Shown here piece after piece: positions 1-11,009 of a DNA stretch of 64,000 bases; positions within the stretch are counted from its first letter, which is position 1, and each line of letters begins with the position of its first letter. Made by a program: the position numbers and the translations under genes. Below the pieces are notes generated by a model. That model had not been told where the DNA came from. It did not search any database and saw only the letters and a list, made by a program, of their open reading frames with translations. This DNA is from Zygnema cylindricum. Lineage: Eukaryota > Streptophyta > Zygnematophyceae > Zygnematales > Zygnemataceae. The stretch covers positions 21,357 to 85,356 of the forward strand of contig JBBHKE010000337.1 of the NCBI GenBank assembly GCA_037447655.1, read 5' to 3'.

Positions 1-452
1 TATTCGCATTTGGTTTTTTTTTCATAGTTGTGAAGAAAAGATAATGTCAAATTTGCACACTATTTTTTTTTGTTTATAATCGTCACGTTTTCTGAATAAA
101 AAAATAGCTTATTAAGACGAGAACTATCCTCCTATTTATTGTTGCATTTTCATTCTAATTTCCTTTAGGTTTAATTGTAGTTCCATATCCGTACAATTGT
201 TGACGTATAGATGATTATCTACTTACGTCATTGTTGCATTGTGATGTCATTTGTGATATTTGGAGCCAATAAGAGTTAAGATGTTGACAAAGTGGGTTGT
301 ATAACACAATTTCAATTTGTGTCTGTTTGGTATCGAATATGGTTTAGACTAGTTAATTTTGAATTTGGCATCTTTCATTTTATGGTCTTTTGCTCGTTTT
401 TCCACATTTTTTTTTTGGGCCGTACAATGGAGTGAGGCTTTCTAAATGTTTT
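1..452. other. AT-rich intergenic sequence
   Basis: No convincing reading frame, RNA gene or repeat boundary is seen here. The sequence is AT-rich with short T runs. It ends where the inverted-repeat end of the next element begins. Confidence 0.5.
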
Positions 453-854
453 AGGGTGTGTGCCCATGTAACCGAAACTTTGAAATGTTACTTTGGATTT
501 TAGCGCAAATTTTACAGTGTACTTTTCAAAGTGTTCCTATGCCAATCATTACTTCCCCCTTCATTACTTCAAATATATGACAGTTATAGACGTCCACAAA
601 ATGTGGGACAACCTACGATAGTATGAAACAAAATGTAGAGGACTACGAAACTTCCTAAAATTAGTGACGTATACAAAAACGGCGACGGTTATAGACGTTG
701 AGTTTTTTGTGACATTGTAGATGTTAAGGGTTTTGTGACATTGCGAAGTCATGCTACCTTGTGACGTCATCAGCACGTAAACATTCCACCATGGCTTCTC
801 GGTTTCTTTTTCTTACCTTTTAGCATTCAATATGCCATCAAACTGAGACCAAAA

Positions 855-856
<2 letters not shown>

Positions 857-944
<88 letters not shown>
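857..944. repeat. (TA)n microsatellite
   Basis: About 43 uninterrupted TA dinucleotides lie inside the left part of the AGGGTGTG-family repeat. The related copies at 46 and 61 kb have short A-rich sequence at the equivalent place, so the array expanded in this copy only. Confidence 0.95.
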
Positions 945-945
<1 letters not shown>

Positions 946-1451
946 TTCATTTGATAATATTATTACTGCATTTTATTCATAGAAGAGAGAAAGAGGAGCG
1001 GTCGACTGATAAAAATGGGGAGAGAAGAGGACGACGTAAACTTTTGCAAAGGACCCATGAATGAAAGTGGAGGTCCGAGACCCCTACGATTTTTTTTCCG
1101 TACATGCTTGTCATTTTTGAACGTACATGCGCGTGACGAGGAGGGAAAATAATAGCGTGCACTCTCCCTCGTTCAAAAATTTCGAAGACGTTTCACCCGT
1201 GCAATATCGGCTTTCTATTAGTCGATAAGGTGTTATTTTGGTTAAAATCAGATCACGGTTTGATTCCAGTACAAGTGTGAAGATGAGCTGGCGTGACGTG
1301 GAAGTGAGTCGCGATGATAATAACGCCAAATTGACGTATCGCCCAAGTTCGAAGATGACGCAAAATGTACTTTGGTTCTTGCCCATTTTTCGTACGGCGT
1401 AAGATTTTCTCGTTGCAAGTCCCATTTTTTGTGAAAACGACGGGAAAAAAC

Positions 1452-2475
1452 CATAGATGTCTCATGCGAATAAAACGCACGCATGAAACGCCAAAAAAAG
1501 AACAAATATGTACATGAAACAAAATTCAAAGCATTATAAAATGCGTTGACCGACTTTGACTATATAATAAAAGAAAAAATATAAAAACATCTAACAATCC
1601 AATATAAATGAGGTATAATAAAAACTAATACTACAACTTAATCAACCTTATTTTTGTTTTACGTTAATATGCTTACTGGTTAATTATTGTTAGCTACTCT
1701 AATTTTGACTACTTTTAAGAAGTGCAATATACGAATTGTGTCAGTTCGTACTAAAACCATTCTAATTTCGTACAGACGTCCAAAATAAGTGTTAGTTAAT
1801 GGCGTCGACATGGGAAATTGAGTGCGTCGCCACAGAAAAGTGTATTTATATTTGATTCCAAGTCATAAAGACGAAGGAAAATCACTAAAACTTGTTCTAA
1901 CATGTTCAAGTGTCGAATATGTGAACAACAAACTATATGTATGTTAAATTAACGTTAATTGCTATATTTTCCTTTTTTAAAATTTAAATAGTGTAGTGTA
2001 AAAAATGAATCAGATCGTACAAAAATTGCTCATTATTTTGTAAAGGCGTACATAAATAAGTGTCAAATAAAGGCGTCGACACTTGAATCTGAGTGCGTCG
2101 CCACGAAAAAAAAACACTCAGATTTGATTCTCGGTCATAAAAACGAAGGAGAATCGCAAGGACCTGTTCTCACATGCTCAAGCGTCAAATATGTTAACAA
2201 AGATTATCGCGGCTTCATCCAAATTAGTGTTAGGTGTATAAATTAGCGTGTTTTTGACTTTTTGTTGGCGTTAGGCCTCTTAAACTCAAAATAGTGTTTA
2301 ACTCTAATAGCGATTCACGGTGTACGTTCAACCCTGAATTTGAATATTTCCGTACATTGTATCCGTACATTTACTCTATACGAAAAATAAATGCATTTTA
2401 CGAAAGGTTCAAAATCTATAAATAATAACAAAATTTCGTAAAAATGTCAAAATCCGTACGAATGAGACATATATG
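1452..2475. mobile_element. Non-autonomous hAT-like element, CATAGATGTC family, copy 1
   Basis: The element starts CATAGATGTCTCATGCG and ends with the near-inverse CATATATG preceded by CGTACGAATGAGA. It is flanked on both sides by the identical 8-mer GAAAAAAC (1444-1451 and 2476-2483). An 8-bp target duplication is characteristic of the hAT superfamily. The two subterminal sequences differ: one carries CATGCG plus AAAACGCACGC, the other CATTCGTACGGATTTTGAC. The same asymmetric ends recur at 39894-40442 and 57218-57885. The interior is AT-rich and holds short tandem GGCGTCGACA-type repeats near 1800 and 2070 but no transposase frame. It interrupts the AGGGTGTG-family repeat and so is younger than it. 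Confidence 0.8.
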
Positions 2476-3041
2476 GAAAAAACCCTTAGGGTGAAGTTCC
2501 ATTAGACGTTTCTGTAATCGTACGGCCAACTTTACAGACCGGGTTGATTGAGGGTAGACTTCCATTGGGCATCTCAGTAATTATACGGAAAATTTTACTG
2601 AAGAGCGTGCCTCTATTAGGTCGCGACATTAAACCACTTTTTATTTGCATGGCTCATTCTGGTTGGTAACACGTAGGTTAATATTAGATGCTTAAAATCT
2701 TGAAAGAATCTTAGGATGCAAAGTCTGAACACAATATCTGTACGAGCAGAGGTAATATATGTACCCGCGGAAGAAAATCTGTTGTACAAAGCATTAAATA
2801 TACTACTCAAAATTTCAAAACGGAACGACAAAAAGGCGGCAAATTTTGATGGTTGGAGCGTGACGGGATAATTTTGGCGGATTCGCAGCCACTCTGGCTT
2901 AAGCCACATGGCCCTTGGGACGTGTACGCACATACGGGCGCGCTCGTCGAGGATTTTTTTTCCCTTTTCCATGCAACCTAATTTTACATGTCCAGTCTTC
3001 GAGAATTGTCCTCCTTGTGCACGGTCTTAACAAACTGTAGG

Positions 3042-4263
3042 GTTAGTGACGTGGCGTCTCGGATAAAAAATGTAATAGCATCCGACGGTCCGAATTTACG
3101 CCTAAACCTTGGACAATTTTTTGTAATGATGTTTTCTTTGAAAAAAAACTTTTATGTACGGACCTGCACGAAACGGTACGGTCGTCAGTAAAAAACCCCA
3201 TTTTTTCGCTAATCGAAGGCCACCCTCGTAACGTTGTTTCATTAGGCGGTCTTTGTAAACATCAAAAAATCATTTACTGAAGCGACCGTTCCATTGTGTT
3301 GGATCAGTAACCAGCATTTATTTTGCGTGGCACATTTGATTTGGCCATGTAATAAAAGAAAACGATTTTGGTAATCTTTAGAGAAACTGTGACAACATAT
3401 TGTGACGACATATTTGTACCAACGAAGGTAAAAAGTGGCTCGTACGACTTATTGAAAAAAATCTGTACGGGCGGACGAAACTTAAGATGTGTAAAAGCGT
3501 ACGAAAATGTTAGAAAGGTTCGTGGATGGCAACAGAAGCGTGAAACAATATCCTCCGTCAAAGATTTTCTTACGGCTATCGGTGGCATCGCATCCTCCCT
3601 GGCGGAAGGCACATGTCATATGCGACGTGTACCCAACTGGTTGCGAGGTCGTCATGGATATTTGTGTACTTTTCCACGAGGCACGATGCTATTCGTTCAG
3701 GCGTTGAGAATTGACCTACTCCGGGTCATTTGTTGCTAACTGAAAGCGTCAAACGATGGCGTATCGGATTATGCATCCGACGGTCCACGTTTACGACCAT
3801 AAACGTGGAGAATGAAATTCTTCATTCAGTAGCCTTGTTTTTCTGACAATTTTTTTTTTGTACGGCACTGTACGAAATAGTACGGCTTTTAGCAAACAAC
3901 GTCATTTTTTCCCTAATGGAACCTCACTCTGAGTCGATGTTCCATCACGAAGAGTTTGTAAACGTCGTGTTCTATATTGATTGGCGCCACGCAAGCTACT
4001 ATCCGATATTGAATATCTTTCAGATTTTTAGCACCGACAAACTTAGCTTCAAATCTTCACTTGCGAACCATGTACCTACGTACGAAATCATCATATGACA
4101 GAACTTTTATACTTTTTGCAGACGCCAGTATTCACGCCAGCTCATGTTTTAGGGTTTTTGTTTTCGAAACATAACGAAAGTCCTTTGAGAAAAATAGTAT
4201 GACAAACAAAAGTTACCGAAAATAGCGTGACGAAGGAATGTTACGAAATTACATTTTTATTTT
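3042..4263. repeat. 1.2 kb direct duplication, copy 1
   Basis: The block begins GTTAGTGACGTGGCGTCTCG and ends near ACATTTTTATTTT. It is repeated with only scattered changes at 4493-5705, about 1.45 kb downstream in the same orientation. A plus-strand frame at 3368-3739 (123 codons) is conserved in the second copy. It shows no domain I recognise, no signal peptide and no membrane segment, and I treat it as repeat sequence that happens to be open. Confidence 0.85.
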
Positions 4264-4492
4264 AGCGTGATCGGTACTAATTTGACCCTTAACCCGTTTC
4301 AATGATACCCACTTGTTATTTAGACCCCACGCTGTCACCTAAATACACCCATCGCTATAACTTTTAAAATATAACTCCAAATAGCGTGATTCTTTCGTGG
4401 ACGTCTACCAAATTTAGTACTCTATAATCATAATACCTAAATACCCCTTTATAAACAAGTTCGATCAGCTATTAGTGTTACAGTTAGTGACG
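4264..4492. repeat. Spacer between the duplicates, also found inverted near 62.3 kb
   Basis: This stretch (TGATACCCACTTG, ACACCCATCGCTATAACTTT, TTTAGTACTCTATA) is present in reverse complement at about 62205-62395. It is therefore a dispersed repeat that separates the two 1.2 kb copies. Confidence 0.6.
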
Positions 4493-5705
4493 TGGCGTCT
4501 CGGATAAAAAATGTAATAGCATCCGACGGTACGAATTTACGCCTAAACCCTGGACATTTTTTTATAATGATGTTTTCTTTGATAAAAAACTTTGATGTAC
4601 GGACCTGTACGAAACGGTACGGTCGTCAGTAAAAAACCCCACTTTTTCGCTTAGCGAAGGCCACCCTCATAACGTTGTTTCGTTAGGCGGTCTTTGTAAA
4701 TATCAAAAAATCATTTATTGAAGCGACCGTCCCATTGTGTTGGGTCAGTAACCAACATTTATTTTGCATGGCACACTTTGATTTGGCGATGTAATAAAAG
4801 AAAACGATTTTTGTAATCTTCAGAGAAACTGTGACAACAAATTGTGACGACATATTTGTACTAGCGAAGGTAAAAAGTGACTCGTACGACGTATTGAATA
4901 AAATCTGTACGGGCGGACGAAACTTAAGATGTGTAAAAGCGTACGAAAATGTTCAAAAGGTTCGTGGATGGCAACAGAAGCGTGAAACAATATCTTCCGT
5001 CAAAGATTTTCTTACGGCTACCGGTAACATCGCATCCTCCCTGGCGGAAGGCACATGTCATATGCGACGTGTTCCCAACTGGTTGCGAGGTCGTCATGGA
5101 TATTTGTGTACTTTTCCACGAGGCACGATGCTATTCGTTCAGGCGTTCAGAATTGACCTACTCCGGGTCATTTGTTGCGAACTGAAAGTGTTAAACGATG
5201 GCGTATCGGATTATGCATCCGACGGTCCACGTTTACGACCATAAACGTGGAGAATGAAATTCTTCAATCAGTAGCCTTGTTTTTCTGACAATTTTTTTTT
5301 TGTACGGCACTGTACGAAATAGTACGGCTTTCAGTAAACAACGTCATTTTTTCCCTAATGGAACCTCACTCTGAGTCGATGTTCCATCACGAAGAGTTTG
5401 TAAACCACGTGTTCTATATTGATTGGCGCCACGCAAGCTACTATCCGATATTGAATATCTTTCAAATTTTTAGCACTGACAAACTTAGCATCAAATCTTC
5501 ACTTGCGAACCATGTACCTACGTACGAAATCATCATACGACAGAAATTTTATACTTTTTGCAGACGTCGGTATTCACGCCAGCTCATTTTTTAGGGTTTT
5601 TGTTTTCGAAACATAACGAAAGTCCTTTGAGAAAAATAGCGTGACGAACAAAAGTTACCGAAAATAGCGTGATGAAGGAATGTTACGAAATTACATTTTT
5701 ATTTT
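4493..5705. repeat. 1.2 kb direct duplication, copy 2
   Basis: This is the second copy of the 3042-4263 block. The conserved plus-strand frame (4831-5244, 137 codons) begins further in and runs slightly longer than in copy 1 because one stop codon is absent. Indels between copies are few, which points to a fairly recent duplication. Confidence 0.85.
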
Positions 5706-5824
5706 CAGTTGTATTTTGGAAAGCACGTGTTATGTGCAAATCTTGTGCTTCTTCGTTGGTTGTGCATCGTGACACAATTAGCTTAATCGTCCAGCGTGTC
5801 ACTACTATTTATTTTCTGTATCTG

Positions 5825-5864
5825 CCAACCCACCTCCTCGAGGTGGGTTCTCGAGGTGGGTTGA
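5825..5864. repeat. Strong GC-rich hairpin with a duplicated right arm
   Basis: CCAACCCACCTC is followed by GAGGTGGGTT and then again by GAGGTGGGTTG. The left arm could pair with either right arm to make a stem of 10-12 bp. It stands out from the AT-rich surroundings. Confidence 0.7.
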
Positions 5865-6099
5865 CAGTTACAGAGAAAAATTAAGAGAACGCCTCGCAGA
5901 TGAACATCCGACGATCAATATATCCTCCCAGACCTTCGGAGAGTATTGGCAAGATTCTCTATAATGTTGTTTTTCATATAAAAACAAAATATACGGTACG
6001 GTTTGGTACGGATTGTCGGAGATTCCTGTAAACTTCCCCAGTTTTCGTCTGATGGAACGTCACCCTTACTTCAACACATGGGCACACACCCTTAGATCA

Positions 6100-7185
6100 T
6101 GATTTTGAGCTTCGTGGCTTAAATTCGGCGTTTCGACATTTTTTCATGGCGGGGTCAAATGCACATGCAATTTCTTTCCGTTCGAACGACAACAAAATAA
6201 TAATTAGGTTAATATTGTTCAACGCAATATCGACGCTACGAGTATATCACACGTGAACTGCCACGTCAACGAAGAGCGAGCGTCCTGAGATACTGAAAGT
6301 GGATATAGACGATTTCAGCTCGATACGGAATACTGTATCGACCGTACTACGCCAGAAGTACAGTAGCTACTCCAATATGAGTTTCTGACGTGGCAAAATA
6401 TGAGCCACTCGGCTAAAAAAGTGTTTAGAACCTGTACTTGTCGTACGGACCAGTCAAGCCCTGTGGAGTGTGGACCACAGTGACAGCTCAGAAGAATCTC
6501 GAATGTGCAGCAAGAGATACGACGGTTGGTCCTTCGGTGAAAAATCTTTGGCATCGACAGATCCGCCGTCGCTGTAGCTGTCGTATAGGATGTCAAATTG
6601 TCACGTGACACGCGTTATTTCAGGACGCTAATTTGTTATGGTATGGCACCGACAATGTTCAGTCTGAAGCGACAGCTCCCTTTTGCACACTCATTTTGAC
6701 GGTTTGGATACATCGTCTGAAATTGTCACTCCAGTACTGTAAGTTTATTGCTTGGATGGCCCTAGATTTTCTGTACGAATGTACGGTGCTAGATGCCGCC
6801 GGTTTCACCAAAGACAAACTGTCCTTGATGACAAATATAGCCAGCCAGGATGCCCGAATGACGACAAAATTATGCGCCGACAAAGTCACTGGCTTTGCAA
6901 TTCATAGAAATCGCCAGCGACTGAATTTGCGTCAGGACTGCGTCATTAACGACAAATTATGCTGACTATCCTATTATGCGCGATTCTACCCAATTTTTGA
7001 AACGAGAGATATCGGCGGCTGCGATGGCCGACGCCGAGGCGAAAACCAATAGGAGCCTGCCAACAGTTGGAATGGACCGAAGATTGTATGCAGACGTAAG
7101 ATTTTGCGACAAGTGCAGAATGATTCGAATTTCGAATTTTCGACTGCCCCTGGATCGAATCTCGTACCCGCCGTACTTTGAGCGT
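6100..7185. other. Moderate-GC unique-looking region, no recognised gene
   Basis: The composition is more balanced than in the repeats, and there are open frames of about 100 codons on both strands (6315-6611 minus, 6633-6965 plus). None shows a domain, a convincing splice site or conserved composition. Repeated GACAAATTATG-like words occur at 6860-6960. It could hold a promoter or an RNA exon. Confidence 0.3.
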
Positions 7186-7393
7186 TACACCTTGAATCGT
7201 TATTAGCGTATAGAAATTATTAGTGTAAAGAAAAAAATAGCATCATTCATTCTAATTTAGTGCCAGGAGACGTGGCAGATTTTGGTCCACGTCCTTAAAT
7301 AGTATAGTTTATTATATTTAAGGTATCAATGTCAAAATTTTGGGGTGCCGATATAGCGTACATAAGGCTAATAACGATTCACGGTGTACTTTT
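7186..7393. mobile_element. Small TIR element, ACACC-GAATCG-TTATTAG family
   Basis: The left end ACACCTTGAATCGTTATTAG is matched inverted by CTAATAACGATTCACGGTGT at the right end, about 208 bp apart. The interior (TTAGTGCCAGGAGACGTGG) is shared with about 30228-30310. Related ends recur near 2299, 28454-28596, 30383, 38520, 38920, 39450 and 49358, so this is one of the commonest small repeats in the window. No coding capacity. Confidence 0.6.
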
Positions 7394-8163
7394 GCCAGAT
7401 TTTTACATGCCAACTGCCTTTTTTAATGACTTTTCGTCTTTTTCTGCTATGGGTCTTAGATGTCGGGCAATTTTGGTGAAAAAAAGGACAAACCTGTTGA
7501 AACGTGGTATCAGACGGAAACATTCGCGAAACCTATATTTTGTCGTATTATAATACGTATACCCGTTTGTCCATATCTGTGAACTTTAAATAAAGGGGGT
7601 TTAACGGAGGGGTAAACTTTTAAAGGGGTAACTTGATTTGTGGGTTAGGGTATGTCGCGACTGTAACGGAGAACCCTCCGTCTCGCTTGTCGTATCTGTT
7701 ACATTGGTGACGGAGAATAAAATCGAATCTCCATCAGAGAAGTTTCCAACAAGTTAGTCGCTGCCACGTGTGCATGCCTAGGTGTGCACTCGAGGGCTTT
7801 GCAAACATTAAAACCCTAAAAAATGTTTAGTTTAGTGTAGTTTAGTTTTTTTTCTCGTTTTTGTTTTCTTGGTTTATTTGTTTTGTGATTTTGTACTTTC
7901 TCGGGATCGTCGGATGTGGCGACAATCGAATGTCTTGGGAACCACGCCCGACATTGTGTTTGACTCCTTGGAAGCCTGACACGTGTCAATCTTTTGTCGG
8001 CACAATATTTTTGTACGCTTCTCACCTCCCAAACAAGTGGTACGGAAATTTTGTTTGGAAGGAAACGTTCGCGCGCGTCCGTTAATTATTTACGGCTACG
8101 GCGGGCTCTCCGTTCAAAAAGCGAAATACCCCTTTAAAGGTGCAGATTACAACGTGTATCTCT
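7394..8163. other. Intergenic, no recognised feature
   Basis: AT-rich sequence with T-rich words near 7830-7900. The overlapping frames of 60-75 codons have no recognisable content. Confidence 0.3.
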
Positions 8164-8349
8164 ATTAGTGTTTATATCTTTTCGCCACTTAAAACATGTT
8201 TTTACAAACACATTTGTCCGACTCTCAGATAGTGACCACCAATCGGAAGGATAAATCTCACCCTTTAATCACAACCGTCAGATCCATAATCAGATAAGTG
8301 TGTACAGAGAAAACATGTTTTAAGTGGCAAAATAAATATCAACACTAAT
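8164..8349. mobile_element. 190-bp foldback MITE, copy 1
   Basis: The ends ATTAGTGTT and AACACTAAT are inverted, and the subterminal TTCGCCACTTAAAACATG pairs with CATGTTTTAAGTGGC near the right end, giving a long hairpin. A relative lies at 14889-15082 and one arm of another at about 15500-15560. It is non-coding. Confidence 0.7.
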
Positions 8350-9650
8350 AAAGATTCAGGGTGCAATTGCTTGCATCAGTGCGCCGAACAGCAGCACAGT
8401 CGTTTTCTGTCAACCGTATTATATCGCTATTGTCGGATGCTGCCCAGCTATGTCGGGTACAGAATCTTATGCGCTCGATTTGTCTTATTTGCCAAGCCCG
8501 AAGCTGGCAAATCTGTACAATCCGTACCCAGTGGCTCGGTTGTGCCACTGGGCTCGTCCAACTACCTGGATTTCTCGCGTCTGTGCCGTACACGTGTGTG
8601 AACTGCCGCCCGCTGCCAAATCCCGGATTTTAGGGAACATCCGTCTCGAAATTGTCGAGCTGTCGAAGGTACGAACACTGACACTGACAGGTTGAGGACA
8701 GATGCATATTCCAATCAGCATCCAGTAAACGTGCAACCGATTCTTGCTAAAATTTGCTGCTCAGCTAATTATCCGGCCGCGCTCCACCGACATTTGCTCT
8801 CTTGTTCAAAGTATCCGTACATCGAGAATTGCAGTGTTTCCCTGCAATAAAATCACGTTTTGAAGATGGATTTTTTAGCCACTCCATAACGAGTTCATTA
8901 ATGCGTCGAACTATGTCGTCCTTTCATTTTGTGGTTATAGACATTTCATTGTTTTTCATTAATTTAGTTTGGTGGGAGCTATTTTCGCAGGTTTTATCTG
9001 ATATTTTCACCTCTCATTAAGTGTAATCGTACACGTCTCGTTGTATGTCAAGTACGGAGTCGTACAGGAGCTTCAAACTTTAACACCGAACAATACGCAG
9101 ATTTACGGTACGATACATAAAAAGACAAAACATCAAGATGCAATAAACTATTCATGTGACGGTAGTAATGAATAATCACGAATCCAAACGCGGCAATAAT
9201 GTACTTTTCATACTTTTCCCACATCATTTTTGTTCGCTTACGTACATAGGGTACAATCTGGCGAAAATAGCAAAAGATATAGGCGAAAATAGCTTCTACT
9301 TTTGTTTCTGTAGTACGGATTTTATTTTCAAACGCATTCCTAAGCAGGACACGTGGTTGTCTCTTTGCCAGTCTTTTGCGAACGAATCAAATCTTGTCGC
9401 GTAGGGAGAAAAGGTTGGAAACGATCTGTTGCGCTGTCAGATCCTCTACCTTGTCCAGATTCAGTACACGTCACAAAGGGCCAGAAGGTACTAGAAAACA
9501 CAAGAATGTAAAGGTTTGTACTTCAATTCCGTACTATATGCGTACTTTTGCAGCGAGTATGCTCTAGTATTTATAATATGACGCCGACAAGTACAGAATC
9601 TGACGTGTGACGGATCGGATCTGAGCTTTGTCGTCGCTCACATGGACAAC
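8350..9650. other. Intergenic, no recognised gene
   Basis: Several overlapping frames of 70-90 codons lie at 8350-8740 on both strands, where composition is moderately GC-rich. None has recognisable motifs. From 8740 to 9600 the sequence is AT-rich with many GTAC-containing words. Confidence 0.3.
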
Positions 9651-9994
9651 GCATCCAATGATTGGCGTACCTCTCAGAAGAGTCTCCCTATTTTCCGGAA
9701 AAAGGACGACTTGTCTCATCCGCAATTAATTCTTCTTGCTAAAGACAATCCTCCTCCGTAAGAGACAAAATCGGCGACACTACAAATACTCGACCACGCC
9801 ATGCGCTGTATTAAAGCTCCGTCTCCGAAACCAGCTCCTCCTCTCGCCGATTTCCATGTCTCACGTTTTTAATTTCTTTATTCTTCATCCCATTCAATTC
9901 ACACGTTTTCTTCTCTCAGTTTTTTCACTTTTTTGGTTCTTTCTTCCCTTTTAAATCCTAATTTTGCGGCTTACCTAGCCTCGATTTTCCCGCC
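9651..9994 (+). promoter_or_regulatory. Putative promoter and leader of the 9995 gene
   Basis: A two-way CCAAT box (ATCCAATGATTGG, about 9652-9664) lies about 330 bp before the start codon. A pyrimidine-rich leader (9830-9955) follows. The start codon sits in a favourable CCGCCATGG context. No clear TATA box is seen. This is an inference from motifs and position only. Confidence 0.4.
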
Positions 9995-10477
9995 ATGGTA
10001 ATCATCGACAACCAATCCGAGGGCCGTGTTTTGGTGTCCGTGACCAACACGGCGATTCCGTGGTTCGACGCGTCGCCCGTACTGGTCAACGCGGGGAGCG
10101 AAGAGAAGTGGATCCGTACGGACGCGGAGACCGTCGTCATCATGTCACGTCACGGATGGTTTTCGTGCGCCGTGACGGAGGACGGCTACGTCCGCATAAG
10201 CGACAAAAACTTGTACGTCGTACAGGATTGGAACAACATGGAGACGCATTTCTACAGTTGGTACGACGACGCGGAAATCGATTTTGGCGCGCAGGGGTTT
10301 TGTTTGTCGCTCGACGACGTGCGCGAGATTTGCGCCATGGAGAAGAGATTGACCGTACAAAATTGTACGGATTTGAGGAGTTGGTCGGAAGGTATGGGGA
10401 AGGGGATGGAGTACGGAGGATTTTCATCGGTTTCCGGGCAAGTTGGGGGAGGAGATGTGGTGGCAAATGGGGTGTAA
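9995..10477 (+). CDS. Unrecognised 160-residue protein, paralogue of the gene at 21237-21695
   Basis: A single open exon with a strong start context (CCGCCATGG). I do not recognise the family. The first ~77 residues align with the 21237-21695 product with about 46 identities and one single-residue gap. Shared blocks include AIP-FDA-PVLV, EEKWIRT, VVIM-RHGW and DGYVRI. Conservation continues more weakly to REIC-ME near residue 115. Alternating hydrophobic and polar residues suggest a beta-rich domain. There is no signal peptide or membrane segment, so a soluble intracellular protein is likely. The C-terminal ~45 residues are Gly/Ser-rich and not shared. Coding sequence is more GC-rich than its flanks, and the paralogue keeps the frame, which argues that it is a real gene. 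Function unknown. Confidence 0.75.
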   Translation: MVIIDNQSEGRVLVSVTNTAIPWFDASPVLVNAGSEEKWIRTDAETVVIMSRHGWFSCAVTEDGYVRISDKNLYVVQDWNNMETHFYSWYDDAEIDFGAQGFCLSLDDVREICAMEKRLTVQNCTDLRSWSEGMGKGMEYGGFSSVSGQVGGGDVVANGV

Positions 10478-11009
10478 AAGTCTTGATGAGTTCTTTTTCA
10501 TTTCTTTTATTTTGTTTGATTTTCATGCAATTCATTGGATTCGATAGATCAATTTTTATTTTTTTTCTTTGGGGTTAGTTCAAAGAAGCTTCCTTGGGAG
10601 AAGTTTCTTCGAAGTTTTCCCATGATTCTAGGTGGAGATACAATTACATTTTTTTCAGTATTTTTTAATTCTTTCAAGGAATCTGATTCTTGACTTTGAC
10701 TTAGGGAAAGAAAGAAAATATCTTTTTTTTCTAAAAAACAACAAAAGTTTCAATGCGTCCACTCATTTTTTTAGTATTTCAAGAATAAAATTGGGTATTG
10801 CAGAATAGATCCTAGCGATAATCTTCAGAAAAAACGTTTTTTTTTTCTTCATGTTGACATAATTTGCGGGGCTTCCTATTTTGAAGCCAATGAAATTCTT
10901 TCATTTTTTCTGTAATTTAGAAATAAATCGTCGGAAACTGTAGTTTACCAATTTTTTATGCATTTTTCCAAATAATGTATCAAAAATGCCCCATTGGGCC
11001 ATATAATTT
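10478..11009 (+). other. Probable 3' UTR and spacer after the 9995 gene
   Basis: T-rich sequence with an AATAAA hexamer at 10784-10789, about 300 bp past the stop codon, which may be the polyadenylation signal. No coding sequence is evident. Confidence 0.4.

Larger units (their letters stand above)
2484..6074. repeat. Repeat with TTAGGGTGAAGTTCCATTAG-type ends
   Basis: The left end (about 2486) reads TTAGGGTGAAGTTCCATTAG. The right end (about 6040-6071) reads as its approximate reverse complement, TCTGATGGAACGTCACCCTTA. Related ends occur at 27214 and 27907. The left 500 bases (2500-2990) match the inverse of 27485-27900, and frames of 118 and 67 residues there share residues such as DERARMCVHV; they probably reflect repeat homology, not a functional gene. 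No target duplication is visible. Confidence 0.4.
453..6092. mobile_element. 5.6 kb composite TIR element, AGGGTGTG family
   Basis: The 17-mer AGGGTGTGTGCCCATGT at 453-469 recurs exactly inverted at 6076-6092, so the two form a perfect terminal inverted repeat about 5.6 kb apart. The left kilobase (453-1443) resembles the elements at 46071-46996 and 61001-61950, with shared stretches such as the purine-rich GGTCCGAGACCCCTA block near 1073. Other repeats are nested inside: a hAT-like insertion (1452-2475) and a duplicated 1.2 kb block (3042-5705). No transposase frame is visible. The 8 bases on either side (AATGTTTT and TAGATCAT) do not match, so the two ends may come from different insertions. 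Pairing them into one element is an inference. Confidence 0.45.
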
